64,000 nt of DNA from positions 124,001-188,000 of the forward strand of contig NZ_VBRY01000001.1 of assembly GCF_005818865.1 (NCBI RefSeq), written 5' to 3'. This document shows, one piece after another, positions 35,266 through 45,933 of the stretch. Below the pieces are notes generated by a model. It ran no database searches. It was not told the DNA's origin and saw only the letters and a program-made list of their open reading frames with translations. A program made the translations under genes and the position numbers. Numbering within the stretch: the first letter of the stretch is position 1; each line of letters begins with the position of its first letter. This DNA comes from Mariprofundus erugo (GTDB lineage: Bacteria > Pseudomonadota > Zetaproteobacteria > Mariprofundales > Mariprofundaceae).

Positions 35266-36213
35266 TTAGTCGTACAGGCTGCTGATTGAGCGGGCATCGT
35301 AAATGCGGCTGATCGCTTCACCCATCAACGGGGCAATGGAGATGATGCGTACCTTGCCTGTTTCAAGAATCTTTTCCGGTTGCAGAATGCTGTCTGTAAT
35401 GACCAGCTCATGCAGTCCGGACTCGACCAGTCGCTCGGCTGCCGGACCGGAGAGAACGCCGTGTGATGCATAGGCGCTGACCTTGGTGGCGCCACGCTCA
35501 AGCAGTGCGTCGGCAGCACCACACAGGGTGCCTGCTGTATCCACCATGTCATCGACAAGAATGCAGTGCTTGCCGCTGACATCGCCGATGATGTTCATGA
35601 CCTTGGCAACGTTGGGGGCAGGGCGGCGCTTGTCCACAATCGCCATGTCCACATGCAGGCGGCTGGCCAGCGCACGGGCACGTACCACGCCACCGACGTC
35701 AGGCGATACAATGATGACATCCTCCATGTTGTTCTTCTCTTTGATGTCATTGGAGAAGAGCGGGATGGCAAAAATATTGTCCACCGGAATGTCAAAAAAG
35801 CCCTGAATCTGGGTGGCATGGAGATCGAGCGTGAGGATGCGGGTGGCACCGGCACGGGTCAGCAGGTCTGCTACAAGTTTTGCCGAAATCGGGGTGCGCC
35901 CTGCGCTCTTTCTGTCCTGGCGGGCATAACCGAAGTAGGGGATCACGGCACAGATATTGCGGGTGGATGCACGCTTGGCAGCATCCATGAAAATCAGCAG
36001 TTCCATCAGATTGGCATTGGCCGGTTTGCTGGTGCTCTGAATGAAGAAGGCGTCATGGCCACGAATGGTTTCGCGAATTTGCAGGAAAATCTCGCCATCG
36101 GAGAAACGCTCAAAGTAGAGGTCCCCCAGCGGGTGGCCGATATGATCACATATGGATTGTGCCAGCGGTGGATTGGATGTGCCGGAAAAAAGCCTCAGTT
36201 TCTGGTGAATCAT
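35266..36213 (-). CDS. prs: Ribose-phosphate pyrophosphokinase
   Basis: 315 residues, the standard class I PRPP synthase length. FSDGEIFLQIRETIRGHDAF near 38, YFGYARQDRKSAGRTPISAK near 95-115, DLHATQIQGFFDIPVDNI near 127-144 and the PRPP-binding loop CILVDDMVDTAGTLCGAA near 213-230 are all intact. The enzyme makes PRPP from ribose 5-phosphate and ATP for nucleotide, histidine and tryptophan synthesis. PRPP is also the co-substrate of the phosphoribosyltransferase encoded at 56318. It lies downstream of tRNA-Gln and ispE in the conserved order. Confidence 0.97.
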   Translation of the reverse strand: MIHQKLRLFSGTSNPPLAQSICDHIGHPLGDLYFERFSDGEIFLQIRETIRGHDAFFIQSTSKPANANLMELLIFMDAAKRASTRNICAVIPYFGYARQDRKSAGRTPISAKLVADLLTRAGATRILTLDLHATQIQGFFDIPVDNIFAIPLFSNDIKEKNNMEDVIIVSPDVGGVVRARALASRLHVDMAIVDKRRPAPNVAKVMNIIGDVSGKHCILVDDMVDTAGTLCGAADALLERGATKVSAYASHGVLSGPAAERLVESGLHELVITDSILQPEKILETGKVRIISIAPLMGEAISRIYDARSISSLYD

Positions 36214-36333
36214 TAGCGTTCACTCCTGTTGTGATGCATTTGAATCGCTCTTCATTTGAAGTTCACTCTTCAAACAGCCATGTACGGACTTTGTTTCACT
36301 TCCATAGCATGTGCCAATCAACGTTTTCAATAC

Positions 36334-36408
36334 TGGCTGGGACGGGAGGATTCGAACCTCCGCATGACGGGATCAAAACCCGCTGCCTTACCGCTTGGCT
36401 ACGTCCCA
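36334..36408 (-). tRNA. tRNA-Gln (anticodon UUG)
   Basis: 75 bases including an encoded CCA. The acceptor stem TGGGACG pairs perfectly with CGTCCCA, followed by discriminator G. The anticodon loop is TTTTGAT between GCGGG and CCCGT, giving UUG. The T-arm GGAGGTTCGAATCCTCC is intact. It sits eight bases downstream of ispE and upstream of prs on the same strand, as in many proteobacteria. Confidence 0.97.
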
Positions 36409-36415
36409 GTATTTG

Positions 36416-37267
36416 TTACAGCTGCACAGGATGCGTGGAACAAATGCTACCTGTATGCGTCCACCCGGCCAGCTGTCGTGCTTGCAACACCTGTGCAGTT
36501 TCACAGGCCTGTTCTGCCCGCTGAAAAAGGGCAATGCATGCTGACCCGCTGCCACTCATCCAGGCAATATCCGAGCAGTTGCGGAGCTCTTCCAGCAGGC
36601 ATGCCATGGATTTATTCATGCTGCAGGCGGCCTCTTCAAGGTCATTATGTCCCATCTGATGAATGCCGGCGCGCATGGTATCCACCCCTTGATGGGTGGT
36701 CAATGCAGGATGCGTCCGGTCAAAGTGTTCAAAAACACGGGTTGTCGACAGGCCGGAGCCGGGCCAGGCCAGCAGCATCGTGGTATCTGGCAGCGGATCC
36801 GGGTAGGGGTGGAGTCTGTCGCCAACACCGGAGGCAATGCTTGCCTGGCCATAGAGGAAACAGGGGATATCGGCCCCGAACGGGGTGGCGAATGCAATGA
36901 GCTCTTCCCGGGTGAGTCCTGTTTGCCAGAGTTTGTTGGCAGCCAGCAGGGCGGTGGCGGCGTCTGATGAGCCGCCGCCAAGGCCGGCCTGTTCCGGAAT
37001 CGATTTTTCAATATGGACAGACAAGCCTTGCCTGATGTTGTGACGATCTCTTAATGCCGACAGGACGCGATGGACAAGATTGGCTTCGCCTCCCAGATGG
37101 GGGCGTGAGCAGGTGACGCTAATGGTCTCTGCGGCCTGAAAGTGAAGTGTGTCGCATGCCTGGCTGAAGGCAAAGGCTGTATCCAGATCGTGCATGCCAT
37201 CGTCACGAATGCGGGTGACGGAGAGGTAGAGGTTGATCTTGGCCGGTGCGGGCAGGGTCAGTGTCAT
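36416..37267 (-). CDS. ispE: 4-diphosphocytidyl-2-C-methyl-D-erythritol kinase
   Basis: 283 residues from the ATG that overlaps the lolB stop by four bases; the longer frame reaches back into lolB and is not used. The GHMP-kinase start LPAPAKINLYLSV, the ATP-binding loop PEQAGLGGGSSDAATALLA near 93-111 and the C-terminal MSGSGSACIALF are all present. The enzyme phosphorylates CDP-methylerythritol in the MEP route to isoprenoid precursors, including the undecaprenyl carrier that the polysaccharide locus needs. The C-terminus is followed within eight bases by tRNA-Gln. Confidence 0.95.
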   Translation of the reverse strand: MTLTLPAPAKINLYLSVTRIRDDGMHDLDTAFAFSQACDTLHFQAAETISVTCSRPHLGGEANLVHRVLSALRDRHNIRQGLSVHIEKSIPEQAGLGGGSSDAATALLAANKLWQTGLTREELIAFATPFGADIPCFLYGQASIASGVGDRLHPYPDPLPDTTMLLAWPGSGLSTTRVFEHFDRTHPALTTHQGVDTMRAGIHQMGHNDLEEAACSMNKSMACLLEELRNCSDIAWMSGSGSACIALFQRAEQACETAQVLQARQLAGWTHTGSICSTHPVQL

Positions 37268-37821
37268 GGTTGTATCACCAATGTGGCCTGGCGACCGTGT
37301 TTGCTGTCGATCATGGTCAGGCGGTTTGTTTCCGGCTGCCATTGCAGCTGTATCCGGGTGCCGGCCACGCTGCTTTCCCAGTGGTTCGGGGATTTGCTGC
37401 GAAAGCCTGGTGGCATGTTGCCGAGCAGAATGGAGGCAAGTCTGGCTGGCGGTATTACAATGCCGTGTTCGGCCAGTTGCTGAAGAGTGAGCGGGCGCCA
37501 TTCATGGTGGCGGTTATCGCGCAGCTGCATGTTGTTTCCCTGCCACGTGAATTCAACGACGGTATTGCTGGCAGCATGAGTCAGGCGAAGTGAGCCGTGG
37601 TTTTTGTCCGGTGCCTGCCAGTCGATCAGGGTCTGCCAGCGCCTGTTCGGTTCGATCACGATCAGGCGTCCGCTGAACGCAGGGTAAGGGCCAATGTTGT
37701 CGGCTTGCTTTGCCTGCTCCGGGCTCTGTGGTGACGGGGTGGTGGCACAACCGGCAAATAACACGGCATGACATGCAATGAGCATGGCGAGCAGGTGTTG
37801 TTTTATATGTGTTACCGGCAT
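37264..37821 (-). CDS. lolB: Outer-membrane lipoprotein insertion protein LolB
   Basis: 185 residues from ATG (complement at 37819-37821); GTG 37824 directly before it is an alternative. The signal peptide ends in the lipobox LFAGC, so Cys is lipidated. The mature protein has AFSGRLIVIEPNRRWQTLIDWQ, RLTHAASNTVVEFTW and LPPARLASILLGNMPPGF-like sequence typical of the LolB beta-barrel fold. LolB accepts lipoproteins from LolA and inserts them in the outer membrane. It is sandwiched between the TPR lipoprotein and ispE, with overlaps on both sides; a TPR-lolB-ispE order is common in proteobacteria. Confidence 0.88.
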   Translation of the reverse strand: MPVTHIKQHLLAMLIACHAVLFAGCATTPSPQSPEQAKQADNIGPYPAFSGRLIVIEPNRRWQTLIDWQAPDKNHGSLRLTHAASNTVVEFTWQGNNMQLRDNRHHEWRPLTLQQLAEHGIVIPPARLASILLGNMPPGFRSKSPNHWESSVAGTRIQLQWQPETNRLTMIDSKHGRQATLVIQP

Positions 37822-39578
37822 CACTTGCCGCTTTGCAGTCCGTGTTTGATCTTGTGTTCCAGCTCCTTCGGATGGTCGGAGTTCAGCTCAAGTGCCTTGT
37901 GCCATGCCTGACGCGCTGCATCACTGCGTCCTGCCTGCCAGAGCATGTCACCATAATGTTCGTGCATGATGGTGTCGTTGGCAATTTGCTGAATCGCTTT
38001 TTCCTGCGTGCTGACGGCGAGTCCGAAATCGCCCAGTTTGTAATAGACCCAGGCCAGTGAGTCCAGGTAGTAGCCGTCATCCGGCTTTTCCTGCAGTGCA
38101 CGCAGGATCAGCTCTTTAGCGCGATCAAGCTGGATGCCCTGCTCGGCAAAGGTGTAGCCGAGGAAGTTCAGTGCATCCGCATATTTCGGATTGTGGGCGA
38201 GTACCCTGTTCAGGGTGCTCTCAACCCTGGCGTAATCCTTGAAGTGCTCGAATGCGACAGCGCGATTGAACAGCAGCTGCGGGGGGAGTTTTTGTTGCAG
38301 CTCAAGCAGTGCTTCGGTCTCATCCAGTAGCTGCCTGAACTGGTTTTTGCTTAAGCGAATGCTTGAGAGCAGCAGATGGGCATCCAGCTCGTTCGGCCGC
38401 TGTTTCAGAATGGAGAGCAGTCGCACTTCGGCCTGATCCATATGGTCGCGGTGGATATCCATGGCTGCGAGGCGGATTTGGGCCTGGAGTCCCATCTCGG
38501 TATCCGGTCTGATTTTCTCATACTGGCTTTGGGCTTCGTCAAACTGCTCGAGGGCCTCAAGGCTTGCCGCCAGATAGTAGCGATTGTTGTCATCCGGCTG
38601 CATTTCCAGCAACTGCCGGAAGGTTTGTTCGGCCAGTTTATAGTCACCATGCTGAAAGTAGAGCATGCCAAGTGGCCGCAGGGCCTCCGGGCTGTTGCCG
38701 CTATGGGCTGCAGCATTGCGATAGATGAGAATGGCTTCGGTTAGTCGCTTTTCCTCAATCAGCAATCTGGCCAGCGCATGGGTTACCTTCATGTCTGCCG
38801 GATGTTCCAGCAGAAAATCCTGCAACAGTTTTTCGGCTTCATCCCTGTTATTGGATTTGCTGGCAAGGTCGCTGAGGATCAGGGTGGCGGCATCGTTATC
38901 GGGCATCAGCTTGCGCATGCGCATCAGTGAAATGCGGGCGTTGGTCAGGTCGCCTTTTCGTACCAGCAGCTGAGCCTCAAGCATGCGCAGCGTGCTGCTT
39001 TCCTTGATGCGAATGCCTGCTGCGACAGAAGCAAGGGCCTTGTCGATCTGGCCCTGGCTGGCAAAAATGGTTGCCTGCATGCTGCGTGCTGAGTCATTGT
39101 CAGGGTGGTTATGTAAAAAGCCCTCGAGCTTTTCCAGTGTCATCGCCGTATCGCCTCGGGCAATATAGATACGGTATTGCGCCAGTTGCAGCTGCTGCCG
39201 CTCCTCATCGGAGAGTGATGTGCCGGATAGCAGGGTGGCGATATGCTGCTCGGCTTCATCGATTCGTCCTGACTGCATCAACAGTGAAACCAGCTGCAAA
39301 TGGGGCTCGGCAGCGCCGGGATCTTTTTTGATCAGGGCGGTTAACAGTTCGATGGCCATTTCGCGGTTGCCATCGCGAAGTGCATTCAGGGCGGCAAGAT
39401 AAAGAAAGTCCGGTTCCATCTGGGCGATTGCAGCCTGGGACTCAGCCTTGTTGATGGTATGGGACTGGGATGTGGCCGGTTTTTGCTGTGCTGCCGGTTG
39501 ACTCTCCAGTGACTGGTGCTCACCGCATGCGGTCAGCAGCCATAGCAGTGGCAGAGAGTACAGAAACAGTTTATTCAT
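37821..39578 (-). CDS. Tetratricopeptide-repeat lipoprotein
   Basis: 585 residues. The ATG start is the Met of MNKLFLYSLPLLWLLTACGEHQ, whose LLTAC is a lipobox. The longer frame upstream is only the shadow of the JAMM gene. From ~55 onwards it consists almost entirely of TPR-like helix pairs, roughly 12-14 of them, for example YLDSLAWVYYKLGDFGLAVST near 525. It is probably anchored in the outer membrane, facing the periplasm, and serves as a protein-interaction scaffold. TPR proteins beside lolB are common in proteobacteria and have no agreed function. The stop overlaps the lolB start. Confidence 0.88.
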   Translation of the reverse strand: MNKLFLYSLPLLWLLTACGEHQSLESQPAAQQKPATSQSHTINKAESQAAIAQMEPDFLYLAALNALRDGNREMAIELLTALIKKDPGAAEPHLQLVSLLMQSGRIDEAEQHIATLLSGTSLSDEERQQLQLAQYRIYIARGDTAMTLEKLEGFLHNHPDNDSARSMQATIFASQGQIDKALASVAAGIRIKESSTLRMLEAQLLVRKGDLTNARISLMRMRKLMPDNDAATLILSDLASKSNNRDEAEKLLQDFLLEHPADMKVTHALARLLIEEKRLTEAILIYRNAAAHSGNSPEALRPLGMLYFQHGDYKLAEQTFRQLLEMQPDDNNRYYLAASLEALEQFDEAQSQYEKIRPDTEMGLQAQIRLAAMDIHRDHMDQAEVRLLSILKQRPNELDAHLLLSSIRLSKNQFRQLLDETEALLELQQKLPPQLLFNRAVAFEHFKDYARVESTLNRVLAHNPKYADALNFLGYTFAEQGIQLDRAKELILRALQEKPDDGYYLDSLAWVYYKLGDFGLAVSTQEKAIQQIANDTIMHEHYGDMLWQAGRSDAARQAWHKALELNSDHPKELEHKIKHGLQSGK

Positions 39579-40095
39579 GGGCTGTATGCTCCACAATTTC
39601 GACGGCGGCAAAGCGGCTGAGTTCTTCGTTGATGGTCCAGCAGCGAACGTCATGACTCTTGCCCTGATAGACGCTGATAATCGGATAGGCAAAACCCTCC
39701 CAGGCGCTGCCCAGATCGGTTGGCGAGGGGCGGGGCGGGCAGTCTGGATGGGAGTGATAGACCCCGATAATTTCCGTGCCACTGCCACGCAGCTCCCGAT
39801 CAATGGCCTGGTATCCCGCAGGATCAAGCTCGAAACGGTCGGCTGCCCGCTCATGGTTGAGATTGGCAACAGGGCGGACATCGCATACAAGCCAGCCGGA
39901 GGCATTCATCGTGCCTGTTAACAGGCCGCAGATCTCGTGCGGGTAGCCGCGCTCGGCCTCCTGGCGCATCTGCCTCAGGCAGGCATCCGGTATTTGCAGG
40001 CGATCGGATGAGTCTTTTTGCTCAATGACCGCAAGATATTCAGGGCTGCGAAATCGCTCCGGTTCATGCATTGCTGTCGTCAATATGTGCTCCAT
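39571..40095 (-). CDS. JAMM/MPN-domain metalloprotease-like protein (Mov34/JAB family)
   Basis: 174 residues. The zinc-binding JAMM motif is intact: VYHSHPDCPPRPSPTD gives HxH, seven residues, S, two residues, D, preceded by PHEICGLLTG with the conserved Glu. Bacterial stand-alone JAMM proteins resemble those that process ubiquitin-like sulfur carriers or cleave cysteine and siderophore precursors. No ThiS, MoaD or E1-like gene lies nearby, so the substrate is open. About 40 residues precede the core; a later Met at residue 9 is an alternative start. Its 3' end overlaps the TPR gene start by eight bases. Confidence 0.82.
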   Translation of the reverse strand: MEHILTTAMHEPERFRSPEYLAVIEQKDSSDRLQIPDACLRQMRQEAERGYPHEICGLLTGTMNASGWLVCDVRPVANLNHERAADRFELDPAGYQAIDRELRGSGTEIIGVYHSHPDCPPRPSPTDLGSAWEGFAYPIISVYQGKSHDVRCWTINEELSRFAAVEIVEHTAHE

Positions 40096-40195
40096 GGCTG
40101 TTGCTGGAAGTCGGGTGGTAACCCTATCGCCTGCCTGTGACTTGCCAAGCGCAATGATTTATCCATAATGCATTTACGGACGAAGGGGATTTATT

Positions 40196-40609
40196 ATGAA
40201 AATAAAACAATCACTTGCCAGATTTGCCCTTGTGGGTGTTGTCAGCGGGCTGTTGGCCTGTTCGGCGGAGGAGCCGGCTCCGCATGTCAGTATCGTGCAG
40301 CCGCTTGATGGTGCGACAGTTGGTCGGGCGGTCAAGGTTGTGATGGCCGTTGATGGTATGAAGTTGCATGAGGCGGGGGAAATTATTCCCGGAACCGGTC
40401 ATTTCGATCTGATTGTTGATGGCAGTTATGCCCCTATGGGGGAGATGATTGTGGATGATCGGGAGCATCACCATTTTGAGAAAGGGGAGACCGAGGGGAC
40501 GATTCATCTGTTGCCCGGTGATCATGTGCTGACCCTGCAGTTTGCCAACGGGCACGATAAGTCCTACGGCCATGCGCTGGGGCATTCTATTACGGTTCAC
40601 GTGAAATAA
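40196..40609 (+). CDS. DUF4399-family lipoprotein
   Basis: 137 residues. The signal peptide ends at LLACS (lipobox), giving a lipoprotein. The mature domain matches what I know of DUF4399: VSIVQPLDGATVGRAVKVVMAVDGM, then GTGHFDLIVDGS and HHHFEKGETEGTIHLLPGDHVLTLQFANGHDKSYG with clustered His and Asp residues. The His-rich loop could bind metal, but no function is established. It is divergent from the JAMM gene, with a 100-base gap, and convergent with the CDF transporter gene. Confidence 0.8.
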   Translation: MKIKQSLARFALVGVVSGLLACSAEEPAPHVSIVQPLDGATVGRAVKVVMAVDGMKLHEAGEIIPGTGHFDLIVDGSYAPMGEMIVDDREHHHFEKGETEGTIHLLPGDHVLTLQFANGHDKSYGHALGHSITVHVK

Positions 40610-40655
40610 GGCCGGCTTTACCTCGGGCTGCGGCTGTTTTATGTGGCTGCGGCGG

Positions 40656-41588
40656 TTATCTGTTGCTGTTTTCGTCGGCAGGGATGGCCGGATCGACGTG
40701 TGTCATCAGATGAAGTACGGGGTGGTTGCTCATGACGTTGGTGGTGACCAGCAGGGCAATATCATGTCCCTGCTCAACGGTGAGTTGACCATCTATCTCA
40801 AGGTGGACGTCAGCAAGGATCATATCGCCGGTTTTTCGGGTTTTGAGATCATGAAAGCCAAGTACACCCGGTGTATTGCTGATGGTCTCCGAGATGGCTT
40901 TGATTTGCTCTTCCGCCGCCGAGCGATCCATCAGATCATGCAGTGCATCCCAGAAGAAGCCCCAGCCCATTTTTCCGACCATGATGCCGACAATCAGTGC
41001 GGCTACGGGGTCAAGCAGGGGCAGGCCGAGCAGGTTGCCGCCGATGCCGATCGCTACAACAAGCGATGAGGCTGCGTCCGAGCGGGCGTGCCATGCATTG
41101 GCGACCAGCATGCTGGAACGTACGCGTTCAGCGACGGCCAGCATGTAGCGGAAAAGAAGCTCCTTGGCGACAAGGGCGACAAGGGCAACCCATAGGGCTG
41201 CCATGTGTACGGTGGCAATGGTCTCCGGTGCTTCAAGCTTGTGTGCGGCACTCCAGGCCATGCCGATGCCTACGGCAAGAAGAATGGCGCCAAGTGCGAG
41301 GGAAGCGCCGTTTTCATAGCGCTGGTGACCATAGTGGTGGTTTTCATCCGCCTCTTTTTTGCTGTGGTGGGCGGCAATCAGGACCACGAAATCTGCGACC
41401 AGGTCAGACAGTGAGTGAATGCCGTCGGCAATCAGTCCCTGTGATGAAGAGAAAAAACCTGTGATAACCTGAGTGATCGAGAGGCAGAGGTTGACGGCAA
41501 CACTGGTCCACGTGGATTTTCTGGTGGCTGCGTCCCGTTCTTCTGAAGGTGCCTCGCTGCCCAGCTCGGCCATGTCACGTATCTCCAT
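40656..41588 (-). CDS. Cation diffusion facilitator (CDF) family metal transporter
   Basis: 310 residues. A cytoplasmic acidic N-terminus is followed by six membrane helices (from ~30 to 205). The metal-site motif ADGIHSLSDLVAD is in helix 2 and HARSDAASS in helix 5, the equivalents of the paired Asp/His sites of FieF/ZitB. A His-rich loop KKEADENHHYGHQRYENG follows helix 2. The C-terminal ~85 residues are the cytoplasmic dimerisation domain (GVLGFHDLKTRKTGDMILADVHLEID). It exports Zn, Fe, Co or similar divalent ions by proton antiport. The metal cannot be told from sequence. Confidence 0.9.
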   Translation of the reverse strand: MEIRDMAELGSEAPSEERDAATRKSTWTSVAVNLCLSITQVITGFFSSSQGLIADGIHSLSDLVADFVVLIAAHHSKKEADENHHYGHQRYENGASLALGAILLAVGIGMAWSAAHKLEAPETIATVHMAALWVALVALVAKELLFRYMLAVAERVRSSMLVANAWHARSDAASSLVVAIGIGGNLLGLPLLDPVAALIVGIMVGKMGWGFFWDALHDLMDRSAAEEQIKAISETISNTPGVLGFHDLKTRKTGDMILADVHLEIDGQLTVEQGHDIALLVTTNVMSNHPVLHLMTHVDPAIPADENSNR

Positions 41589-41666
41589 GAGTATCCCTGT
41601 TTGAATCGATGTTGGCAGGAATGGTCCTGCCGGCGCCTTAAATGAAGCTGAACAGGTATGGGGAAT

Positions 41667-41699
41667 AAAAAAAGGGAAGGCATTTGCCTTCCCTTTTTT
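41667..41699 (-). terminator. Terminator of the rplM-rpsI operon (symmetric, can work both ways)
   Basis: The stem GGGAAGGC pairs with GCCTTCCC around a four-base loop and is flanked by seven A and six T residues, so it reads as an intrinsic terminator on either strand. It lies 19 bases after the rpsI stop. Confidence 0.93.
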
Positions 41700-41717
41700 C
41701 TGTGCGGTGCTGCAAGC

Positions 41718-42110
41718 TTAACGCTTGGAGAACTGTGGTGCGCGACGTGCTTTCTTAAGACCGGCTTTCTTGCGCTCAACCTTACGGGCGTCACGGGTCA
41801 GGAAGCCTGCTGCCTTAAGCTGGCCACGAAGGCCGGAATCATAGTCCAGAAGAGCGCGAGCCAGACCGTGGCGGATTGCGCCAGCCTGACCGGAAACGCC
41901 GCCGCCGAATACATTGACGCGGATGTCCATGCGATCGGAGAGCTGGGTCTCATTCAGTGGCAGGAGAGCCTGCTGGCGAATGATTTCAACCGGGAAATAG
42001 TTTTCTACTTCACGACCATTGATCACTACGTTGCCAGTACCTGGCTGAATGATAACGCGGGCTACGCTGCGCTTGCGGCGGCCAGTGCCGCGATAGATTG
42101 TCTCTGCCAT
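41718..42110 (-). CDS. rpsI: 30S ribosomal protein S9
   Basis: 130 residues. [21 protein letters not shown] at the N-terminus, [19 protein letters not shown] in the middle and the basic tail [18 protein letters not shown] are diagnostic. The terminal KR contacts the P-site tRNA. It follows rplM by 22 bases in the universal rplM-rpsI operon. Confidence 0.98.
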   Translation of the reverse strand: MAETIYRGTGRRKRSVARVIIQPGTGNVVINGREVENYFPVEIIRQQALLPLNETQLSDRMDIRVNVFGGGVSGQAGAIRHGLARALLDYDSGLRGQLKAAGFLTRDARKVERKKAGLKKARRAPQFSKR

Positions 42111-42132
42111 ATTATGATTCCTCTGTGCTATC

Positions 42133-42564
42133 TCAGTTCAGTTTCATTGCTTCAGGCTGCTGTGCTGTGTGCGGATGATCGCCGCCAGCATATACCTTCA
42201 GCTTTTTCAGCATGGAGCGGCCCAGAGGACCCTTCGGCATCATGCCTTTGACGGCTGATTCAATGATGCGCTCCGGATGGTTTGCACGCTGCTTCTCAAG
42301 GGTAATGCTCTTGATGCCGCCAACGAAGCCGGTGTGGTGATAGTAGACCTTGGCCTCTTCTTTCTTGCCGGTCACACGAATTTTTTCGGCATTGATAACA
42401 ATTATGTGGTCGCCGCAATCTGCATGAGGGGTGTATTCCGGGCGGTGTTTGCCACGCAGTACAGTGGCAATCTGAGTGGCCAGACGTCCCAGCACAAGAT
42501 CAGTGGCGTCAACAACATACCATTTTCGTTCAATGTCGCCGGGGCGGACAGTCCAGGTAGCCAT
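42133..42564 (-). CDS. rplM: 50S ribosomal protein L13
   Basis: 143 residues. Two in-frame ATGs lie close together at complement 42564 and 42573. The GGAG directly before 42573 leaves no spacer there but is nine bases from 42564, so [15 protein letters not shown] is taken as the start. Family features are [34 protein letters not shown] and [20 protein letters not shown]. It is the first gene of the rplM-rpsI operon and is divergent from guaB. Confidence 0.98.
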   Translation of the reverse strand: MATWTVRPGDIERKWYVVDATDLVLGRLATQIATVLRGKHRPEYTPHADCGDHIIVINAEKIRVTGKKEEAKVYYHHTGFVGGIKSITLEKQRANHPERIIESAVKGMMPKGPLGRSMLKKLKVYAGGDHPHTAQQPEAMKLN

Positions 42565-42633
42565 GATATTCATCTCCAGTGTATATTGTCTGGCTGACGC
42601 ATCAAAATGTGGTCTGCCATGCAAAGGCGGCGC

Positions 42634-42661
42634 ATTATAGAAGAGCTCGTGTTGATGTCAA
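42634..42661 (-). promoter_or_regulatory. Consensus sigma-70 promoter for rplM-rpsI
   Basis: On the - strand TTGACA (42656-42661) and TATAAT (42634-42639), both perfect, are separated by 16 bases. The -10 box ends 69 bases before the rplM ATG. A strong, unregulated-looking promoter suits a ribosomal protein operon. Confidence 0.88.
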
Positions 42662-42709
42662 TTCCTCTTTGTTCTGCCGGGAGTGAATCAGCTGTGATGA
42701 AGAGCTTGC

Positions 42710-42738
42710 TTTCGATTGCCGGTATCATTCGCTATGAT
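42710..42738 (+). promoter_or_regulatory. Possible guaB promoter
   Basis: TATGAT at 42733-42738 matches five of six -10 positions. TTTCGA at 42710-42715, 17 bases upstream, is a poor -35. It ends 34 bases before the guaB start. Confidence 0.4.
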
Positions 42739-42766
42739 GCCGCCTTCATATACAGATACGAGGTGA

Positions 42767-44248
<1,482 letters not shown>

Positions 44249-44277
44249 CAATATTAAATCTGTCACAGAGAGGTATG

Positions 44278-44306
44278 GAAACCGGGAGTGATCCCGGTTT
44301 CTTTAT
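44278..44306 (+). terminator. Hairpin between guaB and guaA, weak terminator or attenuator
   Basis: A perfect ten-base stem, GAAACCGGGA with TCCCGGTTTC, and a GTGA tetraloop are followed only by TTTATAT. The short T-run suggests partial read-through into guaA, whose start is about 30 bases further on. Confidence 0.6.
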
Positions 44307-44339
44307 ATCCGTGTGATGATGTCATGAGAGATGGATACA

Positions 44340-45887
44340 ATGGATAAGATACTCATTCTGGACTTCGGTTCTCAGTACACCCAGCTGATTGCGCGCCGGG
44401 TACGTGAAGCGGGCGTATACAGTGAACTGCATCCGTGGGATATGTCGGAAGAGGATATTCGCAGTTTTGAGCCATCCGGCATTATTCTTTCCGGTGGACC
44501 GAACTCCGTATACGAGGCGGAGACGCCCAAGGCGGCCGATGCCGTATTTACACTCGGTGTGCCTGTGCTTGGTATCTGTTATGGCATGCAGACAATGGCA
44601 GCCCAGCTCGGTGGTGGTGTAGAGACCGGCGAGGTGCGTGAATTCGGCTATGCTGAAGTGTATACCTCGGCTGACTCGGCCCTGTTGCGCGGTATTGAAG
44701 ATAAGGAAAACGGTATTCTGGACGTCTGGATGTCGCATGGTGACAAGGTGACGATGCTGCCTGCCGGTTTCCATGTCATCTGCAGCAATGATTCGACACC
44801 GATTGCAGGTATGGCCGATGAGTCACGTCATTTCTATGCCGTGCAATTTCACCCTGAAGTGACACATACCCGCCAGGGCAAGGCCATTCTTGCACGCTTT
44901 GTGCATGATATTTGCGGTTGCGGCAATGACTGGACGATGCCTAACTATATCGATGAGGCGGTGGCCCATATTCGCCGGCAGGTCGGCGATGAAGAGGTGA
45001 TTCTCGGTCTTTCCGGAGGTGTTGACTCATCCGTGGCTGCTGCTTTGCTGCATCGCGCGATCGGTGATCAGCTTACCTGCGTCTTTGTTGATAACGGTTT
45101 GTTGCGCCTGAATGAGGCCGAACAGGTGATGGAAACCTTTGCCGATCATCTCGGTGTACGGGTCATTCATGTGGATGCCAGTGATGAGTTTCTTCGCCAT
45201 CTGGCCGGGGTGTCTGACCCCGAGGCCAAGCGCAAGATCATCGGCCGTGAGTTTGTTGAGGTCTTTCAGCGTGAAGCAGAAAAGCTGCCGCTGGCAAAGT
45301 GGCTGGCGCAGGGAACGATTTATCCCGATGTGATCGAATCGGCCGGCTCAAAAACCAAAAAAGCGCATACCATCAAGAGCCACCATAATGTGGGTGGTCT
45401 GCCTGAAACACTGCACCTGAAGCTGCTCGAGCCGCTGCGCGAGCTGTTCAAGGACGAAGTGCGCGAGCTTGGTGTGGCGCTCGGATTGCCGCGTGAGATG
45501 GTTTATCGTCACCCGTTCCCGGGTCCGGGCCTTGGTGTTCGTATTCTCGGCGAGGTGAAGAGGGAGTATGCCGATCTGTTGCGGCGGGCGGATGCGATCT
45601 TTATCGAGGAGTTGCGCTCTTCCGGCTGGTATGACAAGACTTCGCAGGCATTTGTGGTGTTTTTGCCGGTCAAGTCTGTCGGTGTGATGGGTGATGGTCG
45701 TACCTATGAGTGGGTTGTCGCCCTGCGTGCTGTGCAGACACAGGATTTTATGACTGCGCATTGGGCTGAGTTGCCACATGCCCTGCTGGCCAGAGTGTCC
45801 AATCGCATCATTAACGAGGTGCGTGGCATTAACCGCGTGGTCTATGACGTGTCCGGCAAGCCGCCTGCAACGATCGAGTGGGAATGA
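44340..45887 (+). CDS. guaA: GMP synthase (glutamine-hydrolysing)
   Basis: 515 residues from ATG 44340. ATG 44331 is in frame, but the GAGAG site lies directly against it. The class I glutaminase has the Cys of LGICYGMQ near 83 and the His-Glu of QFHPEVTH. The ATP pyrophosphatase loop [13 protein letters not shown] is near 223, and the dimerisation domain ends in PPATIEWE. It aminates XMP to [20 protein letters not shown] and [14 protein letters not shown] are intact. It is co-oriented with guaB. Confidence 0.98.
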   Translation: MDKILILDFGSQYTQLIARRVREAGVYSELHPWDMSEEDIRSFEPSGIILSGGPNSVYEAETPKAADAVFTLGVPVLGICYGMQTMAAQLGGGVETGEVREFGYAEVYTSADSALLRGIEDKENGILDVWMSHGDKVTMLPAGFHVICSNDSTPIAGMADESRHFYAVQFHPEVTHTRQGKAILARFVHDICGCGNDWTMPNYIDEAVAHIRRQVGDEEVILGLSGGVDSSVAAALLHRAIGDQLTCVFVDNGLLRLNEAEQVMETFADHLGVRVIHVDASDEFLRHLAGVSDPEAKRKIIGREFVEVFQREAEKLPLAKWLAQGTIYPDVIESAGSKTKKAHTIKSHHNVGGLPETLHLKLLEPLRELFKDEVRELGVALGLPREMVYRHPFPGPGLGVRILGEVKREYADLLRRADAIFIEELRSSGWYDKTSQAFVVFLPVKSVGVMGDGRTYEWVVALRAVQTQDFMTAHWAELPHALLARVSNRIINEVRGINRVVYDVSGKPPATIEWE

Positions 45888-45933
45888 ACGTGGTACGGTT
45901 GACGTACTGAAAATCATTAATTCTGGAGAGACA

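Noticed and set aside
39579-39905. N-terminal extension of the TPR lipoprotein
   Set aside because: The extension lies wholly within the JAMM gene in another frame, and the lipoprotein signal begins at 39578.
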